Shown here piece by piece: positions 1 through 10,010 of a DNA stretch of 64,000 nucleotides. Under the pieces are notes generated by a model that searched no databases, was not told the origin of the DNA, and saw only the letters and a list, made by a program, of their open reading frames with translations. Numbering within the stretch: the stretch's first letter is position 1; each line of letters begins with the position of its first letter. Source of the stretch: Mariniphaga sp963747515. Lineage in GTDB: Bacteria; Bacteroidota; Bacteroidia; Bacteroidales; Prolixibacteraceae. The DNA is taken from assembly GCA_963747515.1 (NCBI GenBank), contig CAVVFN010000011.1, positions 1-64,000 of the forward strand. Direction: 5' to 3'. The position numbers and the translations under genes were made by a program.

Positions 1-543
1 AGAATAATTATTACAAATATTGCTTGGCATGGTAAAATAAAAGGTGTTGATATCCTTTTAAAGTCAGCACAAGAGCTTGTTAATCGAGGAATTAAAAATT
101 TTGTCATTTATCAAATTGGGAATGAAAGTAAAGAAACGAACTTGCTTTATGATTATTGGAAAAAAAATAATTTGAAAGAAGAATATTTTTTTATCAAATC
201 AACGTTTCGTCGAATATTTGAATGCTTCCCAAAAATAAGTGATATCTACTGCCAACCCTCGAGGAGTGAAGGAATATCTTTATCCATTATTGAATCTATG
301 GCCTGTAAATTGCCTATAGTAGCAACTTCTGTTGGTGGGATTCCAGAAGTTGTTATTCCTAATTATAATGGTTTTCTCGCTAGTACTGAAAATACTGAGG
401 ATGAAATCTCTAATTATCTGGAGATACTAATCAATGACTGCAAATTAAGAAAAGAAATGGGTGAAAGAATTCGCAAATTGTCTGAAAAAAACTTCATCCT
501 TGAAAAACAGGTTAGAAAGCAATTGGATTATATCTTAAAATAA
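1..543 (+). CDS. Glycosyltransferase family 4 (GT-B), C-terminal part
   Basis: The frame is open from the first base of the window, so the 5' end lies outside. The roughly 180 visible residues are the C-terminal Rossmann half of a GT-B retaining glycosyltransferase. The nucleotide-sugar site EGISLSIIESMACKLP has the two glutamates seven residues apart that are typical of GT4, followed by VATSVGGIPEVV. It probably adds a sugar to a lipid-linked polysaccharide repeat unit at the inner membrane. It is followed after 25 bp by a Wzy-like gene, as in O-antigen or capsule clusters. The base composition is AT-rich like the next 4 kb, consistent with a transferred polysaccharide block. Donor and acceptor sugars cannot be told. 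No frameshift is seen in the visible part. Confidence 0.85.
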   Translation, partial: RIIITNIAWHGKIKGVDILLKSAQELVNRGIKNFVIYQIGNESKETNLLYDYWKKNNLKEEYFFIKSTFRRIFECFPKISDIYCQPSRSEGISLSIIESMACKLPIVATSVGGIPEVVIPNYNGFLASTENTEDEISNYLEILINDCKLRKEMGERIRKLSEKNFILEKQVRKQLDYILK

Positions 544-568
544 TTCTAGTCAATTTATTACTAGATTC

Positions 569-1684
569 ATGAAAATATATATAGATCTAGCTCCTTTTTG
601 TTTTTATGGCTATTTTTTCACAAATGATTTTTATGGCTGAAGACAATGTACATTTGGCTAATATATTAAGTATCCCGGTAATCTTTTTATTAATAGTACC
701 CCTTTTTAATAATAAATTACATTTATCCTGGCATATTAAATTTTATGGTTTACTTACGTTATATTATTTGCTAACTTTTCTTGGCATGATTTCCCCTGAA
801 AACTTCATTTTCACTTATACAAACACCCATCATATTAATAATATTTTTGGGCCATATATAATTATACATTGAAGAAAAGGAATTATTACCTGTTGCCTGC
901 CTTTTGGGCTGTTATTGTTTTTAATTTTTTAATATTAGTTGGCTTGATTCCAAAATCGTTATTTTTTGAAACTCCTGGATATCGTTTTTATGGTACTTTT
1001 TCTAATCCCAATGTTAGCTATCAATTTTTCCATCGGAATTTATTTTTCCTTATATTATTTGAGTTTTTTTAAGTTAAAGATCTCAAATTAATATTGTCTA
1101 CTATAATACTTTTAGGTTTTATTCTTATAATTGCGGCTGCTTCAAAAAAAGGATTATTTTCTGGAGTAATTATTATTATCTGGTTGTTTGTGCGTAATAT
1201 AACAATAAAATCTATAGCAAACATTTTCTTAATGTTTTTTGCAGCATTCATACTGTTTTGGTTTATTGACTTTTCCTTCTTAAATGATTACATTCAGGAT
1301 GCCGAAGAATGATTTTATTTTTTGAGCAAACTGATAAGGCCGGTTTCGAGCAAGGTAGTACAGCCGAACGTATATATTTTATTGTAAATGGGTGGCAAGG
1401 TTTTTTACAAAGTCCATTATGGGGACACGGATATCAAAGCTTTGCAATGAAATTTGAAAGATATTCACACAACAATTATATTGAAATGTTATATAATGGG
1501 GCTTAATAGCGTTTGGCTTATATTATGCTATTCATTTCAAATTATTTCAATTGAGGAAAAAAATTCAGTCCCAAGTGAAAAGCATTCTATTCTTTGGACT
1601 TTTACTTATATTTTTCATAGATATTGCCGCAGTAACATATTCAATGAAATACATTCAGTACTTCATCTTAAGTCTTTCAGATAG
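569..1684 (+). pseudogene. Wzy / O-antigen ligase-like membrane protein, frameshifted
   Basis: A run of hydrophobic segments is spread over at least four reading-frame pieces (from about 569, 606-872, 869-1072, 1094-1506 and to 1684). Together they look like one polytopic membrane protein of the O-antigen polymerase/ligase (Wzy_C) type. The piece WGHGYQSFAMKFERYSHNNY, with GH and HNNYIEMLYN, resembles the periplasmic-loop region of that family, where glycans are joined on the periplasmic face. The ATG at 569 (MKIYIDLAPF) is a plausible start just after the preceding glycosyltransferase. The gene is broken by several indels, so no full-length product can be made as sequenced. Whether this is decay or base-calling error is open. 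The assignment to Wzy rather than the WaaL ligase is not decidable. Confidence 0.6.
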
Positions 1685-1693
1685 CTAAAATTC

Positions 1694-2796
1694 ATGAAAA
1701 ACGTTCTTCTTTTTATTGATTCTATTTCTTTTGGTGGAGCACAACGTCAACTTACAGGTCTAGCGAAATTGCTTCAAAAAGAAAATATTAATGTAAAAGT
1801 CACTTACTATCATAATCTTACATTTTATGCTGATTTTCTAAACGCAAATAATATTAAGCATGAATGTATTCCAGGAGCAAAAAATAAGTTTAAACGGCTA
1901 TTTAAAATAAATTCGTTTTTAAGAAAAGAAAATCCTGATGTAATAATTTCATACCTTGATGTTCCAAATATGATAATTATTTTTTTGAAAATTTTGGGAT
2001 TAAAATCTAAAATAATTGTTTCTGAGAGAAATGCAACAAACACAATTACATTAAAAGAAAAAATAAAGTTCTTTTTATACCGTTTTACAGATAATATTAT
2101 TTCCAATTCTCATTCTCAAGCAAAATTTATAAATGAGAATTATCCAAATTTATCAGAAAAACTTACAACCATAATAAATTTTGTAGATACAAATTTTTTT
2201 CATCCAAAAATTAATTTTGAAATATTACCAAATAAAATTTTAAAAATAGCTACAGTAGCCCGATTTGAGCCACAAAAAAATGCTATTACATTAATTGAAG
2301 CTATAAAAATATTAAATAATGAAGGATACAAAATTGAAGTTGATTGGTATGGAAACACTTTTTTTAAAAATGGTCAACCAACCATAGATTCAAAATATTT
2401 TTAGAAGCAAAATTATTGGTGGAAAATCAAAATCTTTTTGATCACTTTCATTTTCATCTGCCTACAATGGATGTCATTTATTATCAAAAAGCGGATGTAT
2501 TTTGTTTACCTTCCTTTTATGAAGGTTTTCCAAATGTAATTTGTGAGGCAATGGCTTGTGGAAAGCCTGTTCTGGCAAGTTCAGTATGTGATAATACATA
2601 TTTAATTGAAGATGGAATTAATGGATTTTTGTTTAATCCTTTTGATAGTAATTCTATTGCCAAAGCAATTAAAAGTCTCATCGAACTATCTCAAAACGAA
2701 AGATTAGAAATGGGTAAAAGAAGTAGACAAATTGTTGAAAATAAAACTTCACAAACTAAATTTTTACAAAAGTATATCAAACTTATAAATCAATAG
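1694..2796 (+). pseudogene. Glycosyltransferase family 4, single frameshift
   Basis: The N-terminal part (1694-2404) starts MKNVLLFIDSISFGGAQRQL, a typical GT4 N-terminus with the GGAQR acceptor-side loop. The C-terminal part (2416-2796) carries EGFPNVICEAMACGKP, the GT4 donor-site motif. One missing T in the T-run near 2400 separates them: restoring it reads KYFLEAKLLVENQNLF continuously. Restored length is about 367 residues, normal for the family. It is presumably a cytoplasmic, membrane-associated enzyme of polysaccharide repeat assembly. The start ATG lies 9 bp after the end of the Wzy-like gene, so the genes look co-transcribed. Confidence 0.8.
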
Positions 2797-2874
2797 GGAA
2801 TAAGATACTTGGTAATTTGACTTTAATGAAATGACTTTCAAAATAAAAAATAATAACAGGAATTGAATAGAGTA

Positions 2875-3444
2875 ATGCTTAAAAATTTCTTTGTATCACG
2901 AGGATTATTTTATAAAAATAAGTTCTGGGTTAAGAGCCTTAATCATAAAATCTGTCCATTTGAAATCTATCCAATTAACTTTTCCTGTTACTATTGGATA
3001 TAAATCCAAGTTAGTAATAAAGCAAAATGGAAATATCTGGATAGGGAATAAATCTATGATATATAACCATGTTGAAATACAATCTAGAAATATAATAAAA
3101 ATAGGAAGTCATTTTTCTATTAATAATTATTCCAGAATAATAGCTTTAGATAATATTGAAATTGGAGATAATGTTACAATTGCTCAATTTGTTAACTATT
3201 ACTTAGATCACAATCATTCATACGCATATGAAAATGAAAAACTAATATTGAAAGGATATAAAACTTTTCCAGTTATAATTGGAAATAATGTATGGATAGC
3301 TGATAAAGCCACAATACTTAAAGGAGTGACTATAGGAAATAATGTAATAATAGGAGCGAACAGTTTAGTTAATAAAACATACCTAATGATTGCATTGCAG
3401 CAGGTAATCCATGCAAAGTAATAAAATTTCTGAAAAATGAATAG
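2875..3444 (+). pseudogene. Hexapeptide-repeat acyltransferase, frameshifted at both ends
   Basis: The central part has the isoleucine-rich left-handed beta-helix repeats of LbH acyltransferases (GNIWIGNKSMIYNHVEI, IEIGDNVTIAQ, VIIGNNVWIADKATILKGV, IGNNVIIGANSLV) and DHNHSYAY carrying the catalytic-type histidine. It probably O- or N-acetylates a sugar of the polysaccharide. The ATG at 2875 (MLKNFF) joins the main frame by one indel near 2890. Near 3385 a missing A shifts the frame; corrected, it ends IPNDCIAAGNPCKVIKF, the usual C-terminus of this family, at a stop ending at 3444. It overlaps the next gene by 8 bp, as expected in a polysaccharide operon. Confidence 0.75.
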
Positions 3445-4536
3445 AATTATTTTATTTGACCACCAATAAATACCAATATTAGAAAAGGCTATGGTGGTGG
3501 AACAGGCGGATATACCCGAAACATGAATGTTTATATAGATGAATTTAGATTTGATGATTTTGAAATATATTCTGTTTTTCATACAGTAAATGGTCAATAT
3601 AATTTTGGAATGTTTACTTTCCTGATACGTTTTATAATTGACATTTATAAAAATAATAGTTTCTTTTTTGGAAAATAAAACCTGATGGAATTCACTGTAT
3701 GGCGCAATATCGCAGAGCTTTACCTCGGGAATTCATTTTTGTGTTTCTCTCAAAAATCCTAAAAGTTCCATTTTTGTACGAAATAAAAGCTGGTGCTTTT
3801 GAAAATTCTTACTTACAAGGAAATACTATTTACAAAACAATGATAAATTTTATTATCAGAAACAGTAATGTTATACTTTGTGAGGGTAAATCAAATATTG
3901 AATTTCTTCAAAGTAAATTTCAAAAAAAAGCCTATTATTTTCCCAATGTTATTAAAGACTCGGAACTGCTAAAAAGTCATACGAATGAATAAATTGACTT
4001 CACCAATTATTCATGTTCTTTTTGTGGGTTATTGTTATAAAGATAAAGGCGTATTTGAATTGGTAGAAGCCTGTAATCTTCTATCTCAAGAAAATATTAA
4101 AATTCAGTTAACTTTAATTGGTGAAGAACATTACGATTTTAAAACCTACTTATCTCAGCTTACATTATCACCATTTTTCCAAATAAAAAGATTAGGAAAA
4201 ATACCTCATGATGAAGTCTTATGTTTTTTTGAAAAAAATGACATTTATTGCTATCCAACAATGCATAAAGGTGAAGGTCATAATAATACCATCAATGAGG
4301 CGATGATGATGAATATGATAATAATTACCACAAGAAACGGATTCTTAAACCAAATATTAGATGATTCTAGTGCTTATTTTATTAATGAAGTAACAAGACT
4401 AGAAATAAGCAATATCATTATGAATATTTATAAAAATAAGAGTACTGCCATTTCAAAAGCAAAAAAAGCAAATTATATTTTAAGGAATAATTTTTTGAGT
4501 TCTATTGCAAAAAAAAAATATACATCTCTATTATAA
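3437..4536 (+). pseudogene. Glycosyltransferase family 4, frameshifted
   Basis: Reading from ATG 3437 gives MNRIILFDH and then, after restoring one C near 3467, INTNIRKGYGGGTGGYTRNM, the glycine-rich GT4 N-terminus. Further breaks occur near 3680 and near 3990. The C-terminal half (3985-4536) reads HVLFVGYCYKDKGVFEL and GEGHNNTINEAMMMNM, the GT-B donor site with E-x7-E-like spacing. The sum is about 365 residues. It overlaps the acyltransferase by 8 bp and ends 16 bp before the oxidoreductase. Specificity unknown. The breaks are single-base losses, so the protein may be intact in the real genome. Confidence 0.7.
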
Positions 4537-4551
4537 AGAATTAAAACCTCA

Positions 4552-6699
4552 ATGAAACAAATCATACAAGACCTTAAAAAAGGAAAAACCATACTTGAAG
4601 AAGTTCCTGCTCCACAAGTAAAACCCGGAACCGTATTAATAAAAACCACCCGCAGTCTGGTATCGCTGGGAACCGAACGAATGCTGGTGGAATTTGGCAA
4701 AGCCGAACCTATTGAACAAAGCCAGACAACAACCCGATAAGGTAAAACAGGTGCTGGATAAAATGAAAACCGAAGGAGTATTGCCCACACTGGAAGCGGT
4801 ATTTAACAAACTGAACCAGCCCTTCCATTGGGATATTGCAATGTGGGTGTGGTGGAAGCTGTAGGTAAAGGAGTACATGGTTTTAAGTAGGCGACCGGGT
4901 GGCTTCCAACGGCAACCATGCCGAATATGTTTGCGTTCCTGAAAATCTTTGTGCCAAAATACCGGATAATGTCAGGATGAAGAAGCGGCTTTTACAGTAA
5001 TTGGCTCCATTGGTTTGGAGGGCATCCGTTTATTAAATCCTACTTTTGGAGAAACCATTGTGGTTATTGGTCTTGGGGTTAATTGGTCTGGTAACTGCAG
5101 AACTGCTTACGGGCCAATGGTTGCAGGGTTATCGGTTACGATTTCGACCAGCAAAAGGTCGAAATGGCACTATCAAAAGGAATCACCGCATTTAATCCTG
5201 CACAGGGAACTGATCCGGTTAAATTTGTACAACAAGAAACCAATGATATTGGCGCAGATGGAGTAATTATAACCGCCTCCAATAAAAGTGATGAAATTAT
5301 TCATCAGGCTGCCGAAATGAGCCGCCAACGCGGACGTATTGTTTTGGTTGGTGTTATTGGCCTCAACATTCGCCGTGATGATTTTTACAAAAAGGAACTT
5401 ACTTTCCAGGTTTCCTGTTCGTACGGTCCCGGCCGGTACGATGAAGATTATGAACAAAAAGGACAGGATTATCCCATTGGTTATGTCCGCTGGACAGAAA
5501 AACGAAATTTTGAAGCCATTCTGCAGGCCATATCTGCAGGTCAGCTGGATGTAAAACCACTGATAACAGAAAAAGTAAAACTGGAAGATTACGACCAGAT
5601 TTATGGTGACATGCGTAAAGCAGGTTCCATTGCCTCTATTTTGGTTTATCCGGAAAACACGGACAACAAACAGTTCCGTAATAGGTAACACAATCAAACC
5701 TTTAAAGCAGTGCAAAGGAGTATTTGGAATAATTGGTGCAGGAAATTTTACCTCATCCACCATTATTCCGGGTATGAAGCTGACCGAAGCCAATTTAAAA
5801 TACATAGCCGAGTGCAGGAGGTCTTATCGGCAAAAACTATGGCAAAAAAGGTGTAATATTGCAATGGCACTTCCGATCACGAAATGAATTTTGAACGATC
5901 CGGAAGTGGATACGGTAATGATTACTACCCGCCATAACCTCCATGCCCGCATGACCATTGGAAGCCCTTAAAGCTGGAAAAAATGTATTCGTGGAAAAGC
6001 CATTGTGTTTAAACTGAAGAAGAATTGGACAAAGTATTGCTTCGAGCCAGAATTTACAGCTCGCAGAGCTTCGATGCTCGCAGCTTGCAGCTAATGTCGT
6101 CGGTTTCAACCGCCGTTTTGCCCCCCTTGCTCAAAAAATGAAAAAACTTCTGGGTGAAGGACCAAAAAATATTATTGCTACCATGAATGCCGGATTTATT
6201 CCCCCGGAAGTGTGGGTGCACGATCTGGAAGTGGGCGGTGGCCGTATCATTGGTGAAGCCTGTCATTACATTGATTTATGCACCTACCTTGGCCGGAAGC
6301 AAGGTAAAAGCGGTTTGTATGAACAGCATGGGAACCAATCCACAGGAAAATACCGACAATGCCAGCATTCTGCTGAAATACGAAAACGGCACCAACGCCG
6401 TAATCAACTATTTTGCCAACGGCAGCAAAGCCTATTCCAAAGAACGAATTGAAGCCTACAACCAGGAGAAAACATTGATCATCGACAACTGGCGCACATT
6501 AAAAGGATATGGTACAAAAGGATTTTCAAAACAAAAAACCAGACTGGACAAAGGCCATAAAAACCAGTTCAAATTGCTGGTAGAATCCATTAAAACCGGG
6601 CAACCCATTATTCCATTTGATGAAATTGTGAATACTACAAAAGCAAGCTTTGCTGCCATACAAAGTTTGAAAGAAGGGAGATGGGTAGAGATTGGATAA
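4552..6699 (+). pseudogene. Bi-domain oxidoreductase (alcohol-dehydrogenase-like + Gfo/Idh/MocA), frameshifted
   Basis: The first half (MKQIIQDLKKGKTILEEVPA, LVSLGTERMLVEFGKA, then VIGLG near 5055 and GRIVLVGVIG near 5335) is a zinc-type alcohol dehydrogenase-like MDR domain. The second half begins KGVFGIIGAGNFTSST near 5715, the nucleotide-binding GxGxx of Gfo/Idh/MocA, and ends GRWVEIG. This two-domain fusion of about 700 residues is recurrent in exopolysaccharide clusters beside heparinase II/III-like and WbuB-like genes, as here, and presumably oxidises or epimerises a nucleotide sugar. At least five single-base breaks interrupt it. Its last 57 codons are repeated five more times immediately downstream. 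Confidence 0.8.
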
Positions 6700-8267
6700 A
6701 GAGTTTCACGCAGTGGGCGCAACGAGGAGTTCACGCAATGAGCGCAAAGAAGAGAATCATGCAGCGGGCGCAACGTAATTAAATTCGCTGCGTCCGCCGC
6801 GTACTTTCTTCGCCGCGTCCTCCGCGAGAAACTATACTCAAAACAAAAAACCAAACTGGATAAAGGCCATAAAAACCAGTTCAAATTGCTGGTTGATTCA
6901 ATTAAAACAGGGAAACCTATTATTCCATTTGATGAAATTGTGAATACGACAAAAGCAAGTTTTGCTGCCATAAAAAGTTTGAAAGAAGGGAGATGGGTAG
7001 AGATTGGATAAAGAGTTTCACGCAGTGGGCGCAACGAGGAGTTCACGCAATGAGCGCAAAGAAGAGAATCATGCAGCGGGCGCAACGTAATTAAATTCGC
7101 TGCGTCCTCCGCGTACTTTCTTTCGCCGCGTCCTCCGCGAGAAACTATATCTCAAAACAAAAAACCAAACTGGATAAAGGCCATAAAAACCAGTTCAAAT
7201 TGCTGGTGGAATCCATTAAAACAGGAAAACCAATTATTCCGTTTGATGAAATTGTGAATACGACAAAAGCAAGTTTTTCTGCAATAAAAAGTTTGAAAGA
7301 GGGGAGATGGATAGAAATTGGATAAAGAGTTTCACGCAGTGGGCGCAACGAGGAGTTCACGCAACGAGCGCAAAGAAGAGAATCATGCAGCGGGCGCAAC
7401 GTAATTAAATTCGCTGCGTCCGCCGCGTACTTTCTTTCGCCGCGTCCGCCGCGAGAAACTATATTCTCAAAACAAAAAACCAAACTGGATAAAGGCCACA
7501 AAAATCAGTTTAAACTGCTGGTGGATTCCATTAAAACAGGCAAACCCATTATTCCATTTGATGAAATTGTGAATACGACAAAAGCAAGTTTTGCTGCCAT
7601 AAAAAGTTTGAAAGAGGGGAGATGGGTAGAGATTGGATAAAGAGTTTCACGCAGTGGGCGCAACGAGGAGTTCACGCAATGAGCGCAAAGAAGAGAATCA
7701 TGCAGCGGGCGCAACGTAATTAAATTCGCTGCGTCCGCCGCGTACTTTCTTTCGCCGCGTCCTCCGCGAGAAACTATACTCAAAACAAAAGACCAAACTG
7801 GATAAAGGCCATAAAAACCAGTTCAAATTGCTGGTGGAATCCATTAAAACAGGAAAACCCATTATTCCTTTTGATGAAATTGTGAATACGACAAAAGCAA
7901 GTTTTGCTGCCATCAAAAGTTTGAAAAAGGGAGATGGGTAGAGATTGGATAAAGAGTTTCACGCAGTGGGCGCAACGAGGAGTTCACGCAACGAGCGCAA
8001 AGAAGAGAATCATGCAGCGGGCGCAACGTAATTAAATTCGCTGCGTCCGCCGCGTACTTTCTTTCGCCGCGTCCGCCGCGAGAAACTATATTCTCAAAAC
8101 AAAAAACCAAACTGGATAAAGGCCACAAAAACCAGTTTAAACTGCTGGTGGAATCTATTAAAACAGGCAAGCCAATCATCCCCTTTGATGAAATGGTGAA
8201 TACAACCAAAGCCAGTTTTGCTGCCATAAAAAGTTTGAAAGAGGGGAGATGGGTAGAGATTGGATAA
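6700..8267 (+). repeat. Tandem array, about 315-bp unit: oxidoreductase 3' end + family A palindrome, five copies
   Basis: Stop codons of the native gene and the copies end at 6699, 7011, 7325, 7640, 7952 and 8267, a period of 312-315 bp. Each unit holds a family A element (left arms such as CACGCAGTGGGCGCAACG, right arms CGCCGCGTCCTCCGCGAG) followed by 57 codons plus stop of the oxidoreductase C-terminus, always cut at the same codon (SKQKTKLDKG onward). Codon differences between copies are mostly silent: first versus fifth copy differ at 17 codons by eye, 15 of them synonymous. The fourth copy has lost one base near its end (7930). No start codon or ribosome-binding site is apparent for the copies. 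Confidence 0.9.
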
Positions 8268-8428
8268 AGAGTATCACGCAACGAGCGCAAAGAAGAGGTC
8301 ACGCAATGAACGCAACGAAAAAGAATTTTCACACAGCGAACGCAACATAAAGAATTCGCCGCGCCCGCCGCGTAATCTTTCGCTGCGCTCTCCGCGTGCA
8401 ATCTTCCTCAGCCGCGTGAGATTAAGAA
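8268..8428 (+). repeat. Family A palindromic element (left of the GxxExxY gene)
   Basis: Left arms CACGCAACGAGCGCAAAG and CACGCAATGAACGCAACG, then right arms CGCCGCGCCCGCCGCG and CGCTGCGCTCTCCGCGTG. It begins straight after the stop of the last array unit and ends about 10 bp before the ATG at 8438, so it delimits that gene. Confidence 0.85.
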
Positions 8429-8437
8429 TAGAATACA

Positions 8438-8824
8438 ATGACAGATAAAATTGAAAACATTCTTGCCACTAAAATCCTTGACCAGGCATTCAAAATCCAT
8501 TCTGAACTTGGACCTGGTCTGCTGGAATCAGTATATGAAAAATGTTTGCAGTATGAATTGATTGAAGCCGGATTACTGGCAGAAATTCAGGTGCCGGTGC
8601 CAATGAATTACAAAGCCGTTCATTTTGAGGCTGGGTTCAGGATTGATGTACTGGTCGAGAATAAAGTTTTGGTAGAGGTAAAATCTGTGGAAACATTAGC
8701 TCCCGTTCATTATGCTCAAACACTGACTTACCTGAAAATGAAAAATCTGAAACTTGGTCTTCTAATCAATTTCAATACAAAATATTTAAAAGATGGAATT
8801 CATCGGGTGGTGAATAATTTATAA
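8438..8824 (+). CDS. GxxExxY protein (PD-(D/E)XK nuclease-like, PF13366 type)
   Basis: The 128-residue protein carries GPGLLESVYEKCL, the GxxExxY signature, then FRIDVLVENKVLVEVKSVE, which fits the D-x(n)-ExK core of PD-(D/E)XK nucleases, and QTLTYLKMKNLKLGLLINFN. The length is normal for the family. The function of the family is not established; nuclease chemistry is inferred from fold. The ATG is the first in frame and the gene is uninterrupted, unlike its neighbours. Family A elements lie directly on both sides (upstream to about 8428, downstream from 8826), so gene and repeats form one cassette. This suggests a link between this protein and the spread of the element, which is inference only. 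Confidence 0.85.
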   Translation: MTDKIENILATKILDQAFKIHSELGPGLLESVYEKCLQYELIEAGLLAEIQVPVPMNYKAVHFEAGFRIDVLVENKVLVEVKSVETLAPVHYAQTLTYLKMKNLKLGLLINFNTKYLKDGIHRVVNNL

Positions 8825-8825
8825 A

Positions 8826-9020
8826 GAAAACAAGAGTGTCACGCAACGAGCGCAGAGAAGAGTGTCACGCAACAAACGCAACGGAAAAAGTATTCGCGCA
8901 ACGAGCGCTATGGAAAGAATTCGCTGCGTCCGCCGCGTGCCTTCTCTCGCCGCGCTCTCCGCGAGAAATCTCTCTCGCCGCCTCCTTTGCGTGAAATCCT
9001 CCAGGCTCTTTGCATGCAAT
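8826..9020 (+). repeat. Family A palindromic element (right of the GxxExxY gene)
   Basis: Three left arms (CACGCAACGAGCGCAGAG, CACGCAACAAACGCAACG, CGCGCAACGAGCGCTATG) are followed by right arms CGCTGCGTCCGCCGCGTG, CGCCGCGCTCTCCGCGAG and CGCCGCCTCCTTTGCGTG. It starts 2 bp after the stop codon of the GxxExxY gene and separates it from the next cassette. Confidence 0.85.
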
Positions 9021-9047
9021 CTGTTTATCCATCTGCTTTGTCTGAAA

Positions 9048-9120
9048 GTTTTAAACTTTTTTAAATTGCTATAGTTATATTTTTAGATGTTATTCATATA
9101 TTTACACAAAATTGTTTGTT
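9048..9120 (+). promoter_or_regulatory. Upstream region of the toxin-antitoxin pair, shared with 26366-26411
   Basis: GTTTTAAACTTTTTTAAATTGCTA (in two parts: GTTTTAAACTTTTTTAAA then TTGCTA) at 9048 recurs at 26366. A TATATTTACA box at 9097-9106 lies 14 bp before the ATG, as does TACATTTACA in the second copy. The box fits the Bacteroidota TAnnTTTG -7 element except for the last base. The second copy lacks about 27 bp between the two blocks. Confidence 0.5.
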
Positions 9121-9294
9121 ATGTGCACCAGGGAAATAGAAAAAGCGGATAAGGAAATTAAAGCTTTTGGAAAAAAAGTGTCGACAGATAAAAAGTCAGC
9201 CGAAAGATTCTTAAAGAGTATTGGTGTGCTTACCTCCAAAGGGGATGTTAGCAAACACTATAAAAAATTATGTATTCCACACGCTCAGGATTAA
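9121..9294 (+). CDS. Putative antitoxin, 57 residues, upstream of ART-like protein
   Basis: Starts MCTREIEKADKEIKAFGKKV and ends KHYKKLCIPHAQD. I do not recognise a named family. It is a small, lysine/glutamate-rich protein with no membrane segment. Its last 25 bp overlap the start of the ART-like gene at 9270, the arrangement usual for type II antitoxin-toxin pairs and translational coupling. A homologue of 59 residues (MCTKEIEKADKHKQIKAFGK) stands alone at 26412 with the same promoter spacing. The antitoxin role is inferred from size, overlap and recurrence. The ATG at 9121 is preferred to the TTG at 9112 because the homologue starts at the equivalent ATG. Confidence 0.6.
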   Translation: MCTREIEKADKEIKAFGKKVSTDKKSAERFLKSIGVLTSKGDVSKHYKKLCIPHAQD

Positions 9295-9887
9295 TACTTG
9301 GGTTTCATGGTTGCGATGAATCCATTGCAACTGATGTTGTTAATAACCAACAAAACCTAAAGGAAAGTGATAACAGTTACGACTGGCTTGGGCATGGAAT
9401 ATACTTTTGGGAATATAGTCCGGACCGTGCAATAGAATATGCAAATTTCCTTAAAAATCATTCATCAAGAGCAAAAAAACCAATTAAAAAACCTGCTGTA
9501 ATAGGCGCCGTAATTGATTTAGGTTATTGTTTCGACCTTTTGGATTATGGCTCTTTGCAGTTGCTGAAATCAAGTTACGATGTTTTTAAATCTACCTGGG
9601 AATTGACCGGTAGAAAATTACCTGAAAATAAAACAAGAGGCCGTTCTGAAGATTTGTTGTTAAGAGAACTTGATTGTGCTGTTTTTGAAACCTTACATGG
9701 ATTTCGAAAAACAGAAGGAAAAACACCTTATGATTCTGTAAGAGGTGTGTTCTGGGAAGGTGATCCACTCTATCCAAATGCCGGTTTCCGGGAAAAGGAT
9801 CACATACAGATTTGTGTCAGAAATCCGAATTGTATAAAAGGAATATTTCTGCCAAGAGAAATTAATGAAAATTACAATAAAGTGTAA
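9270..9887 (+). CDS. Putative ADP-ribosyltransferase-fold toxin (PARP-like)
   Basis: The 205-residue protein shows GFHG (His13), then YDWLGHGIYFWE (Tyr45) with PDRAIEYA after it, and REKDHIQICV (Glu175) near the end. Order and spacing match the H-Y-E core of PARP-type ADP-ribosyltransferases (HGT, GxGIYF..A..YA, NEYxxY). If so it would transfer ADP-ribose from NAD+ to an unknown target in the cytoplasm. The ATG at 9270 overlaps the small upstream gene by 25 bp; MYSTRSGLIL is conserved even in the orphan locus at 26.5 kb where the rest is gone. No frameshift. The fold assignment is by motif only. Confidence 0.6.
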   Translation: MYSTRSGLILGFHGCDESIATDVVNNQQNLKESDNSYDWLGHGIYFWEYSPDRAIEYANFLKNHSSRAKKPIKKPAVIGAVIDLGYCFDLLDYGSLQLLKSSYDVFKSTWELTGRKLPENKTRGRSEDLLLRELDCAVFETLHGFRKTEGKTPYDSVRGVFWEGDPLYPNAGFREKDHIQICVRNPNCIKGIFLPREINENYNKV

Positions 9888-9895
9888 AGCATAAC

Positions 9896-10005
9896 AGAGG
9901 TTCACGCAAACGAGGACAAAGAACTTACACTGTGAATGCAACGAAAAAAAATCGCTGCGCCCGCCGCGAGAAATCTCTTTCGTTGCGAACGCCGCGTGAA
10001 ATAAA
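9896..10005 (+). repeat. Family A palindromic element
   Basis: Left arm TTCACGCAAACGAGGACAA and right arms CGCTGCGCCCGCCGCGAG, CGTTGCGAACGCCGCGTG. It starts 9 bp after the toxin stop and ends just before the heparinase start, so the toxin-antitoxin pair lies between two family A elements. Confidence 0.8.
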
Positions 10006-10010
10006 AAATC

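Noticed and set aside
2390..2420. Programmed frameshifting in the glycosyltransferase
   Set aside because: Shifts occur in almost every neighbouring gene at different contexts and always fit a missing base. There is no slippery site plus structure common to them.
6456..8401. Minus-strand open frames through the 315-bp array
   Set aside because: They are antisense to the oxidoreductase 3' end and family A arms, and repeat with the array period.
8260..8448. Small open frame through the family A element before the GxxExxY gene
   Set aside because: It is made wholly of repeat arms and matches frames seen in other non-coding copies.
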